Made by a program: the position numbers and the translations under genes. Shown here in pieces: positions 1 to 9,122 of a DNA stretch of 64,000 bases (its first letter is position 1; the number at the start of each line of letters is the position of its first letter). Where the stretch lies: the NCBI GenBank assembly GCA_949825045.1, contig OX463820.1, forward strand, positions 4,166,501-4,230,500. Direction: 5' to 3'. The notes below the pieces were generated by a model that was not told the origin of the DNA, did no database searches, and saw nothing but the letters and a program-made list of their open reading frames with translations. The stretch is from Argyresthia goedartella (taxonomy: Eukaryota; Arthropoda; Insecta; Lepidoptera; Argyresthiidae).

Positions 1-29
1 CCAAGGTATTATTATTTTTATTTCATATG

Positions 30-338
30 TATGTCACCGTTAGCTAACGTTTTTTGGTCGTTAGTTTACAAACTATCGATAAATTGTTTACTGTACCGTA
101 CTATTTACGATATGACACGTTAGTTTATAGTAAAACCGTTAAATTATGAACTTTTAACTTGATTTGCAAACGAAATACCAAGGAAAACACTAAGAATAGA
201 GAGGGCGAGCGCAGCGAAGCCCCCGAATAGTCTTCGTAAATTCTAAACCCTGTCGGTCTGGTTTACAATTTGTCGATAGTTTACAAACTAACGCGTTAGT
301 TTATAAATTAACGGTTTTGTCAAGCTTACGGTGACATA
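30..338. repeat. Fold-back MITE-like element
   Basis: The segment is bounded by an 11-base perfect inverted repeat (TATGTCACCGT at 30-40, its complement at 328-338). Further inverted similarity lies inside, where blocks containing GTTTACAAACTA occur near 62-75 and 276-292. No open frame of note. A GC-rich patch (GAGGGCGAGCGCAGCGAAG) sits in the middle. This looks like a non-autonomous DNA element; the superfamily is unclear because no target duplication is obvious. Confidence 0.5.
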
Positions 339-451
339 ATATAGATCTACAGTAATGAAACTTTTGACTTTGACTTTGACCCAAAATGTTCGAAAGAATA
401 ATTGAGGAGTCTAGAAGCAAACATGCCACTGTCCTTATGGATTCCATATGG

Positions 452-543
452 AACATCTACAGGTTGCATTTCTGGACCGATGATATTTTGTGAATAGAAC
501 ATCTACAGGTTGCATTTCTGGACCGATGATATTTTGTGAATAG
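452..543. repeat. 46-bp tandem duplication
   Basis: Two head-to-tail copies of a 46-base unit beginning AACATCTACAGGTTGC lie at 452-497 and 498-543. They look identical, so the duplication is recent. The flanks (339-451 and 544-689) show no gene. Confidence 0.85.
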
Positions 544-689
544 GTTCAATAATTACATAGATTTTTTCTGTTCAGTTTTTCGTTTTTTTTTCCTTCAAAA
601 TGTGTAAAAAAACGCTACAGCACAAACGGTTTGACAGACTTGAATAAATAAGGTTTTGTTTGATTAGTGGGGACGTGAAATTAACATAG

Positions 690-990
690 TGTTAGGAGGC
701 CTATGGTGTCTGTCTTTTAAAAAAAAAAACTACAATGTTCGCCTAACTAGTTTTATTGTCTTTTGACAAATCTTACAAGATCACTACGACACAACTTTTA
801 TAACTTCTTGAAAGTGGAGGCGACCGCTCCTCGCAATTGAACAATTCTAACTGACTAAAAAAAAAATATTATTCAAGTAAATGGCAGGTAACCAAAGGGC
901 TGACTCTGCAATAGAATATCATGGAAATATACACGTTACAAGGTGATCTGCTTGTTTAGCTTTTATTACAAAGAAAACAGGGTTATAACA
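690..990 (-). repeat. 3' LTR of the env-bearing provirus
   Basis: This 301-bp direct repeat matches 9123-9423. Ends are TG...CA in both orientations (outer TGTTAG, inner TATAACA). Because the element is on the minus strand, this copy is downstream of env. It is preceded, in element orientation, by the polypurine tract at 991-1003. No mismatch to the 5' LTR was found by eye. Confidence 0.93.
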
Positions 991-1003
991 GCTCCCCCAT
1001 TTT
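991..1003 (-). other. Polypurine tract of provirus
   Basis: On the minus strand the bases just before the 3' LTR read AAAATGGGGGAGC. This purine run abutting the LTR is where plus-strand DNA synthesis is primed in Ty3/gypsy elements. It lies 164 bases below the env stop; the stretch between (1004-1166) holds no frame. Confidence 0.8.
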
Positions 1004-1166
1004 GACGAAGCTTCATCCCTAAGAATGAAGCGAAGTAAATACATGATAATGATAATAATGAAGAAAGATAAATAAGCAGATAACCGATTTGATTTCAAGA
1101 AGTCATTTTACAATACATGGGAAAATTGAGAAAATGTTATTATACTTAGTTTAGCATCTTATCAAA

Positions 1167-3218
1167 CTAAAAGTTAAGGTTCCTTCTGGATGGATGTTTA
1201 TATTCTAATTTAAAACTTGTATGAGGGGCTGGTAAAGATTTGATTGACCTCTTCTCATCTTCGGATGAGGAGACATCAGTCATTTCTATGGAGTTGGTAA
1301 TATTAGAGTTATGTTTCACCATCTTTTTGTTGTGGCATTGATTAAAAATCTGTATACAACATCCAGAATCCGGTTTAATGTTCCGGTACCTATAACATTT
1401 ATACAGTTTGTATCCTATAAATAAAAACATCAAAATAATCAAAACATAAGTAAACGTTGAATAGTATTGAGCATATCTTATAAAGTGTGACTCTGACTGT
1501 AATTTATTTATTTCATTTTCCAAATTATCTAGGTGGTGAGATGCGTATTTCAAGGACTCTAAGTTAATTTTGCTCAAATTGATAGGGGTTAAATGAGGTA
1601 AGGTTTTGTTAAACACTTCTTTCTTACAACAGTCATCTTGTGTAATATCGAAAGTTATATCTAGAGGAGACTTAATTATATTAGTATAAGAATTACTTGG
1701 CATGAGTTGGATAGTCCTTGAAAATCCAATACATTCTTCAGTTAGTTTAACTATACCAGTTCCTATGATAGAATAGTCGACAATATCGTCGTGACATTTT
1801 ATAGTAAGTTTGCTAGGATCGGACTGTACATAAATCCATCTATTATTACTAAGCTTTTGCCAAATATCTATCTGGCCTATGAGTAGTTTTGAAAAACATT
1901 GGGAAGGTAGTGATAATGTCACTTCCGTAAGGAGCTTAGATTCACAGTTAGGGTTACCTAAGCTAGAAAATATTGAAACTAGTTCACATATAGAATAATT
2001 ACCACTAATAAACTTACATTTGTCTAGATTATTAAACATAGCATAATGAATTCTGTTATCACTAAGTCCAATGTAGTTATCAGAAGGTTGAATGAGCGCA
2101 AAAGTACGGGTAACCCGTGATTCATCATGTGGAGTAGGTAAAGGTATGTTTTTATAAACCATGAATGTTTCTGACGTTATCAGTGGGACCTGCAGGACAA
2201 ACACTATTTTATTGTTGTAGTAATAGGAACTAAGTTTGGACGCGTCAATTATAGAGTGGATATTGTTTACGTTAAGTGGCAATGGAAAGTCCAGACGTTT
2301 GTCTAGTTGGTTACTATGCATTGATAACTCATTGAACAGATTTAAAGGGCTTATCACACTAGGATGTAATACATTGACCTTAGAAAATAAAATAGCATTT
2401 AACGTAGTATCTAATAAATTCGATACAGAAAGTACAGAACTTTCTATGATGTTTAGTAAACTATTTATCCTAGAGATATAGAACAGTTCGTTGTCTATCT
2501 TGGTAATTTGAGACAGGATCCCATTCATGTTGTCAATTTGGGAGTTTATTTTGATTTCATTTTGACTAAGTTTGTAAATAGTAGAATTAAAATTATTTAT
2601 GGTAGATTTAACAACATGAATGTTATCCTTCATCAAGTGAAATAGTTCATTTTCACTTTTCTTACACGATTCGATAGCGGAATCGTATTTTCTGGCATCA
2701 TCGGCATCCAGGGTTCCGAAAAAGAATTTCAGGATTTCCCCACCAAATTCTAGAGATCGCTTGACTTTACTTTGGGATTTACTCAAAGTTATGTGAGATA
2801 GTGATTGCAGTTTAATTAAATTTGATTGCACTAAAACATCGATAGGGCTGAAAGCTTCTTTACATTGGATCAAATCTGATAGTTGTATTTTATTGCAAAG
2901 TTTCTCAGATTTTTGTAAAAGTGTTTCGATATTATCAAGATAAGGATGTAATGATATAAGCTCAATGTGTGTTACTACTTTCCAGTAGTCGTTATAGAAA
3001 TTAATCGAAGTTACGGGTTCAAAGTAAATTCCTGGGCTATGAACTATTGGCGTGATTTTCGATTCAGCGCTGCATCCGTAGAGCAAGGCTCTGGAAACAA
3101 GGATAATGAAAAAGGTTATGTTTAGACTAGTTAGCAGGTTTAATTTCATTAGTATGGTGTTTGACATGTTTACGGCCCACTTGTAAAGAGACATTATGTT
3201 TGTTATGTACTTTGACAA
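1167..3218 (-). CDS. env: Envelope glycoprotein (F-type, errantivirus Env)
   Basis: A 683-residue membrane fusion glycoprotein of the insect errantivirus/baculovirus-F type. Seen in the sequence: a hydrophobic signal-like segment at about residues 31-48; a basic furin-type cleavage site (KVKR, residues 151-154); then a fusion-peptide-like region with the family hallmark FFFGTLDADDA; a helical segment rich in Asn/Ile after it; several Asn-x-Ser/Thr sites; a C-terminal membrane anchor at about residues 587-608; and a 75-residue cytoplasmic tail. The frame is intact. The first 92 bases overlap the end of pol in another frame, so translation probably depends on a spliced subgenomic RNA, as known for gypsy. 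The true start could be one of the internal Met codons close to the signal segment. Confidence 0.88.
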   Translation of the reverse strand: MSKYITNIMSLYKWAVNMSNTILMKLNLLTSLNITFFIILVSRALLYGCSAESKITPIVHSPGIYFEPVTSINFYNDYWKVVTHIELISLHPYLDNIETLLQKSEKLCNKIQLSDLIQCKEAFSPIDVLVQSNLIKLQSLSHITLSKSQSKVKRSLEFGGEILKFFFGTLDADDARKYDSAIESCKKSENELFHLMKDNIHVVKSTINNFNSTIYKLSQNEIKINSQIDNMNGILSQITKIDNELFYISRINSLLNIIESSVLSVSNLLDTTLNAILFSKVNVLHPSVISPLNLFNELSMHSNQLDKRLDFPLPLNVNNIHSIIDASKLSSYYYNNKIVFVLQVPLITSETFMVYKNIPLPTPHDESRVTRTFALIQPSDNYIGLSDNRIHYAMFNNLDKCKFISGNYSICELVSIFSSLGNPNCESKLLTEVTLSLPSQCFSKLLIGQIDIWQKLSNNRWIYVQSDPSKLTIKCHDDIVDYSIIGTGIVKLTEECIGFSRTIQLMPSNSYTNIIKSPLDITFDITQDDCCKKEVFNKTLPHLTPINLSKINLESLKYASHHLDNLENEINKLQSESHFIRYAQYYSTFTYVLIILMFLFIGYKLYKCYRYRNIKPDSGCCIQIFNQCHNKKMVKHNSNITNSIEMTDVSSSEDEKRSIKSLPAPHTSFKLEYKHPSRRNLNF

Positions 3219-6200
3219 CCCTATATGGACCTTTCCAAATAGGGGATAGAGCCTTGCGTAACCTATGATGCTGCTTTAGGTAAACCATGTCACCGGTTTT
3301 ATAATGTGAATCGCGAGAATGAGCATCGTAGTATTGTTTTGACCTTTCTTTACTTGCTATTATGTTCTGAATAGCCTTTTCACGGCTGAAATGCATCCTA
3401 TATTGCAGGGCACGGATATATTCACTATAGGTAGTATTGTTAGACGTATCGTATAATGAGTTGGGAATAGATGGTTTATAACCATATAGAAGTTCGTGTG
3501 GTGTGAATCCAGTAGTACAGTGTGGAGTGGTATTGTAGGCTAATATAGCTGTAAATAAGTAGCAATGCCAGTCATTCTGATTTTCATTGACAAATGATTT
3601 AAGATACTCTTTTAGAGTTGCATGAGAGCGTTCAAGAGCTCCGTTTGTTTGTGGATGATATGGAGTGGTAAAAAGGGGCTTAATTTTTAAAATTTCTGTC
3701 AGTTGTTTGAAAAGATCTGATGTGAAACAGGTACCCAAGTCTGTTAGGATGTGTTTTGGAAATCCGAAAAGGGATATGAAATGCACTAGGTTACGTGCTA
3801 TCTCTTCACTTGTTGCACCGACCATAGGGTAGGCGCTTGAGAATTTTGTGAGGTCATCTTGTAGTGTCAAGATGAACTTGAAGTTTTGGAAGCCAGCGTC
3901 CGGTAAGGGACCTACGACGTCGAGAGCTAATCGTTCAAATGGTTTAGTGGAGGTAGAAGTTATTTCCATAGGGGCTTTATTTGATATCCTTAAGGGTTTG
4001 TTAATTTGGCACAATTTACAATTTTTGACATAGTTTTCGATATCAGACCGCATGCCTTTCCAGTAGTAGGAGGCCTTGATTCTGTTATACATTCGTTTTG
4101 AACCTGGGTGACCAGCGATAGTAGAATCGTGGTTTTCTTTGAGAATTTTAGGAACTTCGGCAGGAGTTGGGTAAATCATTTGATTTTTATAAACATGTAT
4201 CTTAATGTTCGTGTTGTGGAAAATGTGAGAGATCATGTTATAAATCTTTGTGTAAGCTATCTTAGAGAATGGATCGGAAAAATCTGGTAATGCAAGGTCT
4301 GTGGTCTCCGGACTATCTTCCAGAATCTGGTCTCGGAGTTTCATGAGTAAATTATATACATCCTTAAATTTAGTTTCCTCGTAGTGGTGGATTTTTGTGA
4401 ATAGAAAGTAGTACATTTTATTATTCATATTTACGCTTTTAATCGTAAATGGTTCGCGTTCGGAATCAAGTAAGTCAGCGGAATTTAGTTGAGACATTAG
4501 CTCTTCACAATGTGGCATAGAATAGTCAAAGTCCAGTGAGACGGGACACGCGATTGATTTAAGCTTAGATAGATGGAGAGCTTCGGTATGTTCTTCCATT
4601 ATGGTATTTGGAGTAGGGATTCTATTTGTAAATTGTTCCTTAAAATATTTTTCATATGGAGAGTTAAGTAGATTTTGGGAATCAATGATATTCACAGGAC
4701 AACGCGATAACGCATCGGCGTTGGAGTTAAGGCGACCTTGTTTATATACAATTTCATAGTCGTATTCCTCTAGTTTAAGGCGCCAGCGAATAAGTCGGCT
4801 GCCAGGATCCTTAACGTTGAATAGCCAGACTAATGGCCGGTGATCCGTCACGATTTTAAATTTGCGACCAAAAAGGTAAGGGCGGAATGTTTTGACAGCA
4901 TAAATTATGGCTAGTAATTCCTTTTCAGTGGTCGAATAATTTCCTTCAGGCTTGTTTAAGGTTCTGGATGCATAGGCTATAGGTTTGTCTTTACCTATAT
5001 CACCTTGTGAAAGGACTGCACCTACCGCATAATTAGAAGCATCCGTTGTGATCACAAACGGGGCAGAAAAATCAGGATATTGGAGTAGAGGTGCAGTGGT
5101 GAGCTTTACCTTGAGGAGTTGAAAAGCGTTTTCTTGTTCTGAAGTCCAATCGAAAGGGATATCCTTTTTGAGTAGTGATGTTAAGGGTTTTGTGATTTTC
5201 GAGAAATTTTCAATGAAGCGTCGATAATAACCGACAAGACCAAGGAAGGATTTGATTTGCTTTACATTGGTTGGTACTGGGAACTCAGTAACAGCTTTAA
5301 TTTTTTCGGGATTGGGACTGACTCCTTTGTCTGTAATTATGTGTCCTAAGTAAGCGACTTCCCGTCTGAGAAATTCACATTTATCAGGTTGTAATTTTAA
5401 ATTGAATTGTCGCATCCTGTCGAAGACAAGTTGTAACTTGGTCATATGGGAATCCAGGTCATGTGAGTAGATTATGCAATCGTCGAGATAAACGTAACAG
5501 TGAAGGCCTTGAAGGCCTGAAAGAGCTGTATTCATGAGACGCTGAAACGTAGAAGGAGCATTTTTTAACCCGAAGGGCATCCTGGCAAATTCGTAGTGGC
5601 CAGTGACGCTCGAGTTAGTACTAACGGTAAATCCTGTTTTGAGGGCATCTGAAGCACTCATCTTTATTTGATGAAATCCGCTTGCCAGGTCAAGAGTGCT
5701 GAAATATTTAGAATGACCCAGTTGGTCGAGTATGTCGGTGATAAGTGGTAGAGGATAACTTTCAGAAACTGTGACGTCGTTCAAACGGCGGTAATCGATA
5801 ACAATCCTCCATTTCTTCTTGCCGGAAGCGTCCATTTTTTTAGGGACTACCCATACGGGAGCACTCCATGGTGAGATAGAGGGGCGGATAATATTTTGAT
5901 CAAGCATTTTTCGTACTTGAGAATCGACTTCTTCCTTATGACAATCAGGAAATCGATATGATTTTACATGAATAGGGGGAGAGTCACCGGAGTTAATAGT
6001 GTGCTCGATGGCGTTAGTATAGGTCAGGGATTCACCATCAAGGTGGAAGATATCAGTGTATTTGCGACAACACTCAAAAAGAGTTGCTTTTTCTTCATCG
6101 TTCAGATGATAACAGCGTAATTGATTTAAGACTTGATTTATTCGATCAGAATTAGAAACAGAAATAGAGTTTATTTTACGACAAGAATCAGATGTCGTTT

Positions 6201-6543
6201 CTGATTTCTCAATGGGTGTTAATTCCACCGCATAGTCTTTGACGTTGACGCTAGAGTTTGTAGTATTTAAAACTGAGATATTCACTTTGCCATTTGGTTT
6301 GATTAAAACTATGCAATTAGCGACATAAACACCTTCGCAATAAAGATGATCTAAAACGAGGGCCTCGTTATCTTGGTAGAGCTCGTGTGAGTAATTTGAT
6401 ATTCCGCACTCGATAACGGCTTCACTGCGAGCCGGTATGATGTAGGTAGGTTGATTATAAACAATAGGCAACTGTACATTGCGAATGTGTATGCTTTTCA
6501 ATTCGTAGTTAATGTTAACTTTGAAATGTCCGAAAAAAATCAC
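3127..6543 (-). CDS. pol: Pol: reverse transcriptase, RNase H, integrase
   Basis: A 1138-residue polyprotein that copies the element RNA and integrates the DNA. Visible in order: end of the protease fold; reverse transcriptase with the catalytic YLDD near residue 351; RNase H beginning about residue 499 (TDASNYAVGAVLSQ) with the later TDHRPLVWL; integrase zinc-binding segment with HPGS and C-x2-C (CKLCQ) near 809-850; integrase core with Asp (ALDVVG, about 872), Asp (LTDLGT, about 929) and Glu (GALERSH, about 967); and a C-terminal GPY/F module (WKGPYRVVKV, about 1104). The frame has no ATG at its start; it opens at GTG, as expected for expression by frameshifting. It overlaps the protease frame by 29 bases and env by 92 bases. 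Confidence 0.93.
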   Translation of the reverse strand: MIFFGHFKVNINYELKSIHIRNVQLPIVYNQPTYIIPARSEAVIECGISNYSHELYQDNEALVLDHLYCEGVYVANCIVLIKPNGKVNISVLNTTNSSVNVKDYAVELTPIEKSETTSDSCRKINSISVSNSDRINQVLNQLRCYHLNDEEKATLFECCRKYTDIFHLDGESLTYTNAIEHTINSGDSPPIHVKSYRFPDCHKEEVDSQVRKMLDQNIIRPSISPWSAPVWVVPKKMDASGKKKWRIVIDYRRLNDVTVSESYPLPLITDILDQLGHSKYFSTLDLASGFHQIKMSASDALKTGFTVSTNSSVTGHYEFARMPFGLKNAPSTFQRLMNTALSGLQGLHCYVYLDDCIIYSHDLDSHMTKLQLVFDRMRQFNLKLQPDKCEFLRREVAYLGHIITDKGVSPNPEKIKAVTEFPVPTNVKQIKSFLGLVGYYRRFIENFSKITKPLTSLLKKDIPFDWTSEQENAFQLLKVKLTTAPLLQYPDFSAPFVITTDASNYAVGAVLSQGDIGKDKPIAYASRTLNKPEGNYSTTEKELLAIIYAVKTFRPYLFGRKFKIVTDHRPLVWLFNVKDPGSRLIRWRLKLEEYDYEIVYKQGRLNSNADALSRCPVNIIDSQNLLNSPYEKYFKEQFTNRIPTPNTIMEEHTEALHLSKLKSIACPVSLDFDYSMPHCEELMSQLNSADLLDSEREPFTIKSVNMNNKMYYFLFTKIHHYEETKFKDVYNLLMKLRDQILEDSPETTDLALPDFSDPFSKIAYTKIYNMISHIFHNTNIKIHVYKNQMIYPTPAEVPKILKENHDSTIAGHPGSKRMYNRIKASYYWKGMRSDIENYVKNCKLCQINKPLRISNKAPMEITSTSTKPFERLALDVVGPLPDAGFQNFKFILTLQDDLTKFSSAYPMVGATSEEIARNLVHFISLFGFPKHILTDLGTCFTSDLFKQLTEILKIKPLFTTPYHPQTNGALERSHATLKEYLKSFVNENQNDWHCYLFTAILAYNTTPHCTTGFTPHELLYGYKPSIPNSLYDTSNNTTYSEYIRALQYRMHFSREKAIQNIIASKERSKQYYDAHSRDSHYKTGDMVYLKQHHRLRKALSPIWKGPYRVVKVHNKHNVSLQVGRKHVKHHTNEIKPAN

Positions 6544-7432
6544 TTCCGATTATTCCGTCATAATCTTCGAGGCACACATCGTCATTTGTGACATGGAATT
6601 TAAAATTGATTGTTTCTGAGGGTAAGTCAATATACAGCTGGAAGGTGCCCAATGTTGTAATTAAGGATTCTGATTTACTTATGCCTTTAATTTTTACAAT
6701 TTCACGTGAGAGTGCAGGAGTTTCTTTCAAACTTGAGTTTTTAATTATACTGATGCTTGCGCCAGTGTCGATCAGCAAGCATAGTGGATTCACAGCGTAT
6801 TTAGTTTGCAAATAAATGTGTGGTAATGATATTTTTTTATTAGTTATAGTAGTCTCGAGAATTGGTATAAAATCAGGGACAGGGTCGGATTCAGTTAGTT
6901 CAAAGTTTTTAATATTTCCCGAATCTTGATTTTGAGAATTGTTTTGAAAACTTTTTTGTATTGACAGAGTAGGACTCAGCGAGTGCTGAGGTGACATCGG
7001 AATCGTGTTCCGGGATTTATTTATAGAACTCTGTGGTTTAGTCAGAGTAGAACTCAGGGCAACCTGAGATGACCTCGGAACTATGTCCCGGGATTTAATT
7101 GTATAACTCTGGTCTTTAGGCAGAGTAGGACTCAGGGTGACCTGAGATGACCTCGGAACTATATTCCGGGATTTAATCGTAGAACTCTGGTGTTTGGGCA
7201 GAGTAGGACTCAGGGTAACCTGAGATGACCTCGGAACTATATTCCGGGATTTAATCGTAGAACTCTGGTGTTTAGGCAGAGTAGAACTCAGGGTAACCTG
7301 AGATGACCTCGGAACTGTAGTCCGGGATTTCTTTAATACATCGGCGTATGATAATTGAGAGATGACCTCAAAGGGTTTGTTATTTGTGCCGTTTTGATTA
7401 AGCGATTTCGGCAGGCACACAACCGAAATCAT
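6515..7432 (-). CDS. Aspartic protease frame with N-terminal repeat domain
   Basis: A 305-residue frame between gag and pol. Its N-terminal half (residues 38-167) is five tandem copies of a 26-residue unit rich in Ser, Pro and Arg. The C-terminal half is a retropepsin-like domain with the active-site motif LLIDTGAS (about residue 222) and a terminal IIGSDFF, the usual ILG-D-F end of the fold. It begins in the ATGA overlap with the gag stop and is in the -1 frame relative to gag. The frame ends at a stop 29 bases into the pol frame, which is +1 relative to it at a T7 run. In related elements protease and RT are continuous, so this break may be a one-base length change or a recoding site. Confidence 0.82.
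   Translation of the reverse strand: MISVVCLPKSLNQNGTNNKPFEVISQLSYADVLKKSRTTVPRSSQVTLSSTLPKHQSSTIKSRNIVPRSSQVTLSPTLPKHQSSTIKSRNIVPRSSQVTLSPTLPKDQSYTIKSRDIVPRSSQVALSSTLTKPQSSINKSRNTIPMSPQHSLSPTLSIQKSFQNNSQNQDSGNIKNFELTESDPVPDFIPILETTITNKKISLPHIYLQTKYAVNPLCLLIDTGASISIIKNSSLKETPALSREIVKIKGISKSESLITTLGTFQLYIDLPSETINFKFHVTNDDVCLEDYDGIIGSDFFRTFQS
6932..7321 (-). repeat. Five 78-bp in-frame coding repeats
   Basis: Five tandem 78-base units encode 26 residues each, with core pattern VPRSSQVTLSPTLPK. Units 1-3 (nearest the protein N-terminus) are the most alike; the last is most diverged. They separate the gag end from the protease domain. Function unknown. Expansion by unequal exchange or template slippage in reverse transcription is likely. 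Confidence 0.85.
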
Positions 7433-8496
7433 TCTTGGTTTAAAGCATCATCAGAAGGTTCATCATAGACATTATGCACATGGGCCTGTGCCGAAGTACC
7501 TTGTGAGGGATCTTGACCTTGGGAAGTTTGGGAATTCTTATATTTTAATTTATAACACTCGTCAATGGTGTGACCCTGTTTTTTGCAGTATCTACACTGT
7601 TTAGGACCTTGGAGAGAATCAAAAGCAGGTCTTGAATTGACGGCGTATGATCGTTGGGTTTGAGTTTGATTTTGAGGCTTGTTCCTAAAGCACTCAGAAG
7701 AAGTGTGCCCTTTCTTGTGACACAACGAGCATTGTTTTGCTCGGTAGAACGACGAAGACGACGATTTGGTGAGGTTATATAATTTTTCCTCTTCAACTGC
7801 GCATTGTATAGCGTCATTTAATTTAGGTGGGTTACGGCAACGCACTATGTTGGAGATTGAGGAGTTTAGGCCCAACAAAAATGTGTTGAGGGCAAGGTCC
7901 TCCATGGCAGCTATTCGCCCTACGAGTTCGTTTGGCTGTTTGCAATTATAATAAATATCAGATTGCATGCGTGTCAAGATCGATTCTAATCTTATCGAAT
8001 ATTGAGTCACATCTTCAGATGGCAACTGTTTACAATTTTGAAGATCAACAAGTAAATGTGTGGCATGTTTCTTTTCTCCAAATGTTGCTCGAAGGAAATT
8101 TTTTATTCCGTCCCATGAATCGAAGTTTTTGAGGCTGCAGGCAACCTGCGCCTTGCCTTCCAGTTGGGATATTACATATTTACACAAGACATTGATCTGG
8201 TCCGCATTTGCCAACGAAATAGCATTATCGCAGTTAGTTAGGAATGCTGGAAGGGATTCTTTATCACCATTGTATGGTTTTATAAATTTAGTCAATACTG
8301 ACAGGGAGATTTCAGCATTTTTATCGACCTTTGGTGGCATGTTGGTTGGAAGAATAGCAGATAAGTCGACACTAGATCCAAAATGAGAGTCAGAGGAAGT
8401 ATGAGAAGCGTCTGATTCTGAACTGATTGATTCGTGACCTTCTGGAAGTTCCGATTTTAATTTGGAATCTTCAGATTCGGATTTGACGTCAGACAT
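7429..8496 (-). CDS. gag: Gag structural protein with two CCHC zinc knuckles
   Basis: A 355-residue capsid/nucleocapsid precursor that packages element RNA in the cytoplasm. It starts at the ATG at 8496. The first 50 residues are acidic and Ser-rich, followed by an all-helical capsid-type region. Two zinc knuckles follow near residues 254 and 300 (CSLCHKKGHTSSEC and CRYCKKQGHTIDEC, each C-x2-C-x4-H-x4-C). The stop TGA shares ATGA with the start of the protease frame, and nine bases upstream of it lies an in-phase T TTA AAC heptamer. Two knuckles and a separate acidic N-terminus fit Ty3/gypsy Gag. Confidence 0.9.
   Translation of the reverse strand: MSDVKSESEDSKLKSELPEGHESISSESDASHTSSDSHFGSSVDLSAILPTNMPPKVDKNAEISLSVLTKFIKPYNGDKESLPAFLTNCDNAISLANADQINVLCKYVISQLEGKAQVACSLKNFDSWDGIKNFLRATFGEKKHATHLLVDLQNCKQLPSEDVTQYSIRLESILTRMQSDIYYNCKQPNELVGRIAAMEDLALNTFLLGLNSSISNIVRCRNPPKLNDAIQCAVEEEKLYNLTKSSSSSFYRAKQCSLCHKKGHTSSECFRNKPQNQTQTQRSYAVNSRPAFDSLQGPKQCRYCKKQGHTIDECYKLKYKNSQTSQGQDPSQGTSAQAHVHNVYDEPSDDALNQE
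7438..7444 (-). promoter_or_regulatory. -1 frameshift heptamer (T TTA AAC) at gag end
   Basis: On the minus strand the last codons of gag read GCT TTA AAC CAA GAA TGA. The heptamer T TTA AAC is in the exact X XXY YYZ phase. A -1 slip there continues into the protease frame. This is one of the strongest known eukaryotic slippery sequences; a downstream stimulatory structure was not assessed. Confidence 0.8.
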
Positions 8497-9101
8497 TAAT
8501 TATTGTGCTATGTTTAGGTAGTCTTAGACAAAATGTTTGACAATACCAATAAAATAAATGTAAAAATAAATCACCGTAAAACATAAGATGTAGCAGGTAA
8601 AATTAAAAGTAGGACTTAAAAAAACACTTTCACATGAAAACGGTAGAACACAAAAGTAAACGGGTTTTGTAACTCACAGACACACGACGATATTGGTCTT
8701 AAGCTGCATTCTCGGGCTTGGCGATGGTATCACGCGGCAGGTTGCGTGACGTGGGCAGGCAGCGCGTGACGCGTGTCTAGTGACAGCGCTTGGTGACCAC
8801 GCGGCGACAGGCGGCGTGTTAGATTTTTGGCTGGAAACGGGCTGCAGGATTAATGCACCCAGGATGTTGGGCGATGGTGATGATGAGCTAGAGCTGTTCG
8901 TCGGGCACGTTGAATGGAGTACCCGCAGTGGTAGTGTTCTGGATCGCGGGCTCACGCTCAGAGGGCGGAGACTGACCGTCGGATCAAGACAGTTAGGTTG
9001 TAGCTGATGCGGGCTCGTACTAGGCACGAGTCTTATCGTCGATCAGGACAAACACTGGCCAGGGATTCGGATTCCTTAGATGTCTGTATGACCTCTTTGG
9101 A
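8497..9101 (-). other. 5' leader of provirus (no gene)
   Basis: Untranslated region between the primer-binding site and gag, about 600 bases. The part at 8690-9060 is notably GC-rich compared with the coding parts and could hold packaging signals. No conserved frame is evident. Confidence 0.6.
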
Positions 9102-9119
9102 ATCCCACTTCTGACACCA
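9102..9119 (-). other. Primer-binding site, tRNA-Leu type
   Basis: Three bases inside the 5' LTR the minus strand reads TGGTGTCAGAAGTGGGAT. On the + strand this is ATCCCACTTCTGACACCA, the 3' end of a tRNA including CCA. From memory it fits the acceptor/T-arm end of insect tRNA-Leu. It primes minus-strand DNA synthesis. Confidence 0.8.
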
Positions 9120-9122
9120 ATT

